From: Rhynchopus sp. YZ270_cl-10 | Taxonomy: Eukaryota > Euglenozoa > Diplonemea > Diplonemida > Diplonemidae | Length of the DNA stretch: 64,000 nt | Assembly (NCBI GenBank): GCA_964035575.1 | Contig: OZ037850.1 | Location: forward strand, 1,012,501-1,076,500 | Direction of reading: 5' to 3' | In this document: one piece after another, positions 61,961-64,000 of the stretch | How positions within the stretch are numbered: the stretch's first letter is position 1 | Layout: the number at the start of each line of letters is the position of its first letter | Program-made: the position numbers and the translations under genes | The notes under the pieces: model-generated | What the model was told of the DNA's origin: nothing | What the model saw: the letters and a program-made list of their open reading frames with translations, nothing else | Databases searched by the model: none

Positions 61961-64000
61961 ATGAGGATGCTGACACCGATGCTAGTGGTGTTTGCAGTGG
62001 CAGTGTCCACTGCTGATGCTGAGGGTGGGGATCTCTTTGCTGAACGCTCACATCTCTTCTTGAGTGCAGACGAAGACGCTGCAGCTGAGGCACCTCTCCC
62101 TCCGAAGGACAGAATCATACAGAAGATGCTTGCCGACTTGAACATCACAGTCAGCGACGAGACGATTGGGGTCATACAGAGATGCGTTCTGGACCAGACC
62201 AGGGACATGCTTGTTGCAAGTGACATCAAGTTTTTGACGTTTCGTGTAACAGACGACGAGCCATACTACGAAATGCTGCCGCCCAATCTCTTCAACATAA
62301 CAGAACTGGTACATCACTTTATGGACGCGGTTAATAATACGAAATTCACAATGAACAACTGGCAGGCCTGTAGTGTCATCCCGAATGCAAAATACTGCAT
62401 GTTCTTTGCGTTCCCTTCTTTTACTCTGTCCTCCATGTGCGTGCCCGACACATGCACCAGAGCTGACCTCGACGCTTTCCAAGAACTCAGCCCAACGCTG
62501 CGCGTCTACACCAGCGAAGACATTCTTGTGTACGAAGACGACGAAGGTGCCAAAACCACAGCAGGCATCTTCTCCACAATTGCAGCCGTCGCAGTGGTCT
62601 GCACGTTGCTCTCCATGGGTGCAGACTTCCTTGTCGAGCTGCGTGAGGAGAAGCTTGAGCAGAAGCGTCTCTCAGGGGAGGCAGACCCTCTCCTTGCAGA
62701 TGATGATGCAGGGAACCTGCAGCTCCCAACAAACGTGGCCGCCAAGATGGAGACAGAGGACGTTGTGCTGAGCCCCTTCTGGAGGTTCATGGCGTGCTGG
62801 GATGTGCGTGCAGCGTTGGACGACCTCTTCCGCATATCACCCAAGAGGCCCACAAACTTCCTGAACGGGATGCGTGTCTTCTCCATCATGTGGGTCATCC
62901 TCGGGCACTGTCTCGCATACCCTATGCAGCCCGGAACGGACAACTTGGGCGATGTCACCAACCGGCTGGTCAGCTACCGCTTCATCTTCGTGTCGTCAGG
63001 GGTCTATGCAGTTGACACGTTCTTCTACATGTCTGGCTTCCTTGCAACGTACCTGCTGCTGAAGAGCTTCCCAAAAGACATTGCTGCATTTACTGCATCA
63101 ACACGTGTGCTTCTGATCTACGCAGACAGGTACATCAGGTTGACTCCGTTCTACGCACTTTGCATTCTGTTTGCCTACAACCTCCTTGAGTATTTGTGTG
63201 ACAGGCCCGGGGCAGTCCTGTACACCCATGGAGGTGCTATTGGTTATAAATGCGACGAGAACTGGTGGAGGAATCTGTTGTACATCAACAACCTTGACAT
63301 AGATCATATGACATGCATGGGGCACACATGGTACCTTGCGAATGACATGCAGTTTTTCATCATGTCCATACCGATGATTGTCATGCACAAAATGGCACCA
63401 TCGCAGATGTGGAAACTGCTGACTGTGATCCCTCCTCTGCTGTGCCTGCTGGTATCGATTCTCTTGGCGTCCACTATTGCGAACTCGCGGATGTCGGCCG
63501 GTAATGGTGGGGACTCGTACTTCTACCCGTACGTCCGTGCAGCACCTTACTTCTACGGTGTGCTCACAGGGTTCATGCTGTACGATAAAAGCGTGTCGTC
63601 TGCTGTGAAGAGGGCTGTGAAGGGAAGGCTCTGCCGGTGGGCGTTGTACCTGTTCTGTGCTGTCGCCATGTGGGGATGCATGTCTTTCCAGTGGGCGGCT
63701 ATGAGAGCGGGTGCAGGTGACGTCGGCTACTGGGGATACCCTTTGCAGTCTCTCAAGCAGTTTGTGTACCACTTCTTCTGGGGCCTTTGCCTCGGGATCC
63801 TGACACTGATCTGGACTGCCGGCCATGGAGGGAGAGTGGTCTCGTTCCTCTCGCTGCCTGCATTTGAGCCTCTTGGTCGTGTGACGTACGGTGTGTACCT
63901 GATCCACCCAATGGTGTACGCTGTGATGAGAACAGGTCTGCTTTCTGGTCTGGTGCACTACACAGACACGTGGCTCATTGGGTTCACAGTGTTGTGCGGC
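61961..64000 (+). CDS. nrf-6-like acyltransferase-3 family protein, copy 2 (cut by window end)
   Basis: The ATG at 61961 (MRMLTPMLVVFAVAVSTADA, a signal peptide) opens a frame of 680 codons with no stop before the window edge. It aligns with copy 1 at 54551 throughout. The luminal NRF part (about residues 20-190) is clearly diverged, while from about 62550 onward the DNA is nearly identical to 55138 and following. Exceptions are short patches near 62909-62990, 63240-63300, 63485-63520 and 63700-63740. The motifs NGMRVFSIMWVILGH and VDTFFYMSGFLATY are intact. Only about 35 residues should be missing. The two copies together suggest a local paralog family kept similar by conversion. Confidence 0.9.
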   Translation, partial: MRMLTPMLVVFAVAVSTADAEGGDLFAERSHLFLSADEDAAAEAPLPPKDRIIQKMLADLNITVSDETIGVIQRCVLDQTRDMLVASDIKFLTFRVTDDEPYYEMLPPNLFNITELVHHFMDAVNNTKFTMNNWQACSVIPNAKYCMFFAFPSFTLSSMCVPDTCTRADLDAFQELSPTLRVYTSEDILVYEDDEGAKTTAGIFSTIAAVAVVCTLLSMGADFLVELREEKLEQKRLSGEADPLLADDDAGNLQLPTNVAAKMETEDVVLSPFWRFMACWDVRAALDDLFRISPKRPTNFLNGMRVFSIMWVILGHCLAYPMQPGTDNLGDVTNRLVSYRFIFVSSGVYAVDTFFYMSGFLATYLLLKSFPKDIAAFTASTRVLLIYADRYIRLTPFYALCILFAYNLLEYLCDRPGAVLYTHGGAIGYKCDENWWRNLLYINNLDIDHMTCMGHTWYLANDMQFFIMSIPMIVMHKMAPSQMWKLLTVIPPLLCLLVSILLASTIANSRMSAGNGGDSYFYPYVRAAPYFYGVLTGFMLYDKSVSSAVKRAVKGRLCRWALYLFCAVAMWGCMSFQWAAMRAGAGDVGYWGYPLQSLKQFVYHFFWGLCLGILTLIWTAGHGGRVVSFLSLPAFEPLGRVTYGVYLIHPMVYAVMRTGLLSGLVHYTDTWLIGFTVLCG

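Noticed and set aside
1-64000. LTR elements, endogenous virus copies, Polintons, CRISPR arrays or rRNA genes
   Set aside because: No reverse transcriptase, integrase, capsid, long terminal direct repeats, regularly spaced spacer array or rRNA signature was seen.

Overview
The window looks like nuclear DNA of a unicellular eukaryote. Genes are GC-richer than their surroundings, several are interrupted by short spliceosomal introns (51 to 205 bp, all starting GTAT), all three stop codons end genes, and the products are eukaryotic (eIF3i, ARL5-type GTPase, ABCA transporter, WD40 proteins, an EGF-repeat membrane giant). Gene density is low, with about 14 genes in 64 kb. The lineage is not certain; a free-living metamonad/fornicate-type protist would fit, but this is inference from gene style and not from a marker gene.

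Layout. 1-521: end of a small gene with PP1-docking-like motifs. 522-6511: long AT-rich non-coding stretch with a hAT-like MITE and two small TIR elements. 6512-10351: a three-exon Ser/Pro-rich coiled-coil protein and a four-TM protein. 11496-19085: a 2529-residue secreted/membrane EGF-repeat protein. 19410-21014: a ubiquitin-like plus beta-propeller protein. 25901-28600: two tandem eIF3i genes. 29772-30508: ARL5-type GTPase. 35137-41356: full-length ABCA transporter in three exons. 46509-47687: a ubiquitin-like plus seven-bladed WD40 protein ending in a CaaX box. 51374-53868: a coiled-coil membrane protein and a class-III aminotransferase. 54551-56698 and 61961 to the window end: two nrf-6-like acyltransferase-3 paralogs separated by 5 kb of repeats.

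All supported genes lie on the + strand. Intergenic DNA is a mosaic of T-rich tracts, TIR elements (two nearly identical 1.05-kb copies in opposite orientation), a degenerate ~190-bp tandem repeat, and many short dispersed hairpins. The hairpins are the most unusual feature. Two families have different upper stems but share a loop (ACGAGAG), a closing stem, a 2-nt bulge and a 3' flank, and every copy found is in the same orientation as the genes.

The genes do not form a pathway. They cover translation initiation (eIF3i), membrane traffic (ARL5), lipid transport (ABCA), lipid or sterol-type acyl transfer (nrf-6-like), amino-acid metabolism (aminotransferase) and cell-surface functions (EGF giant).
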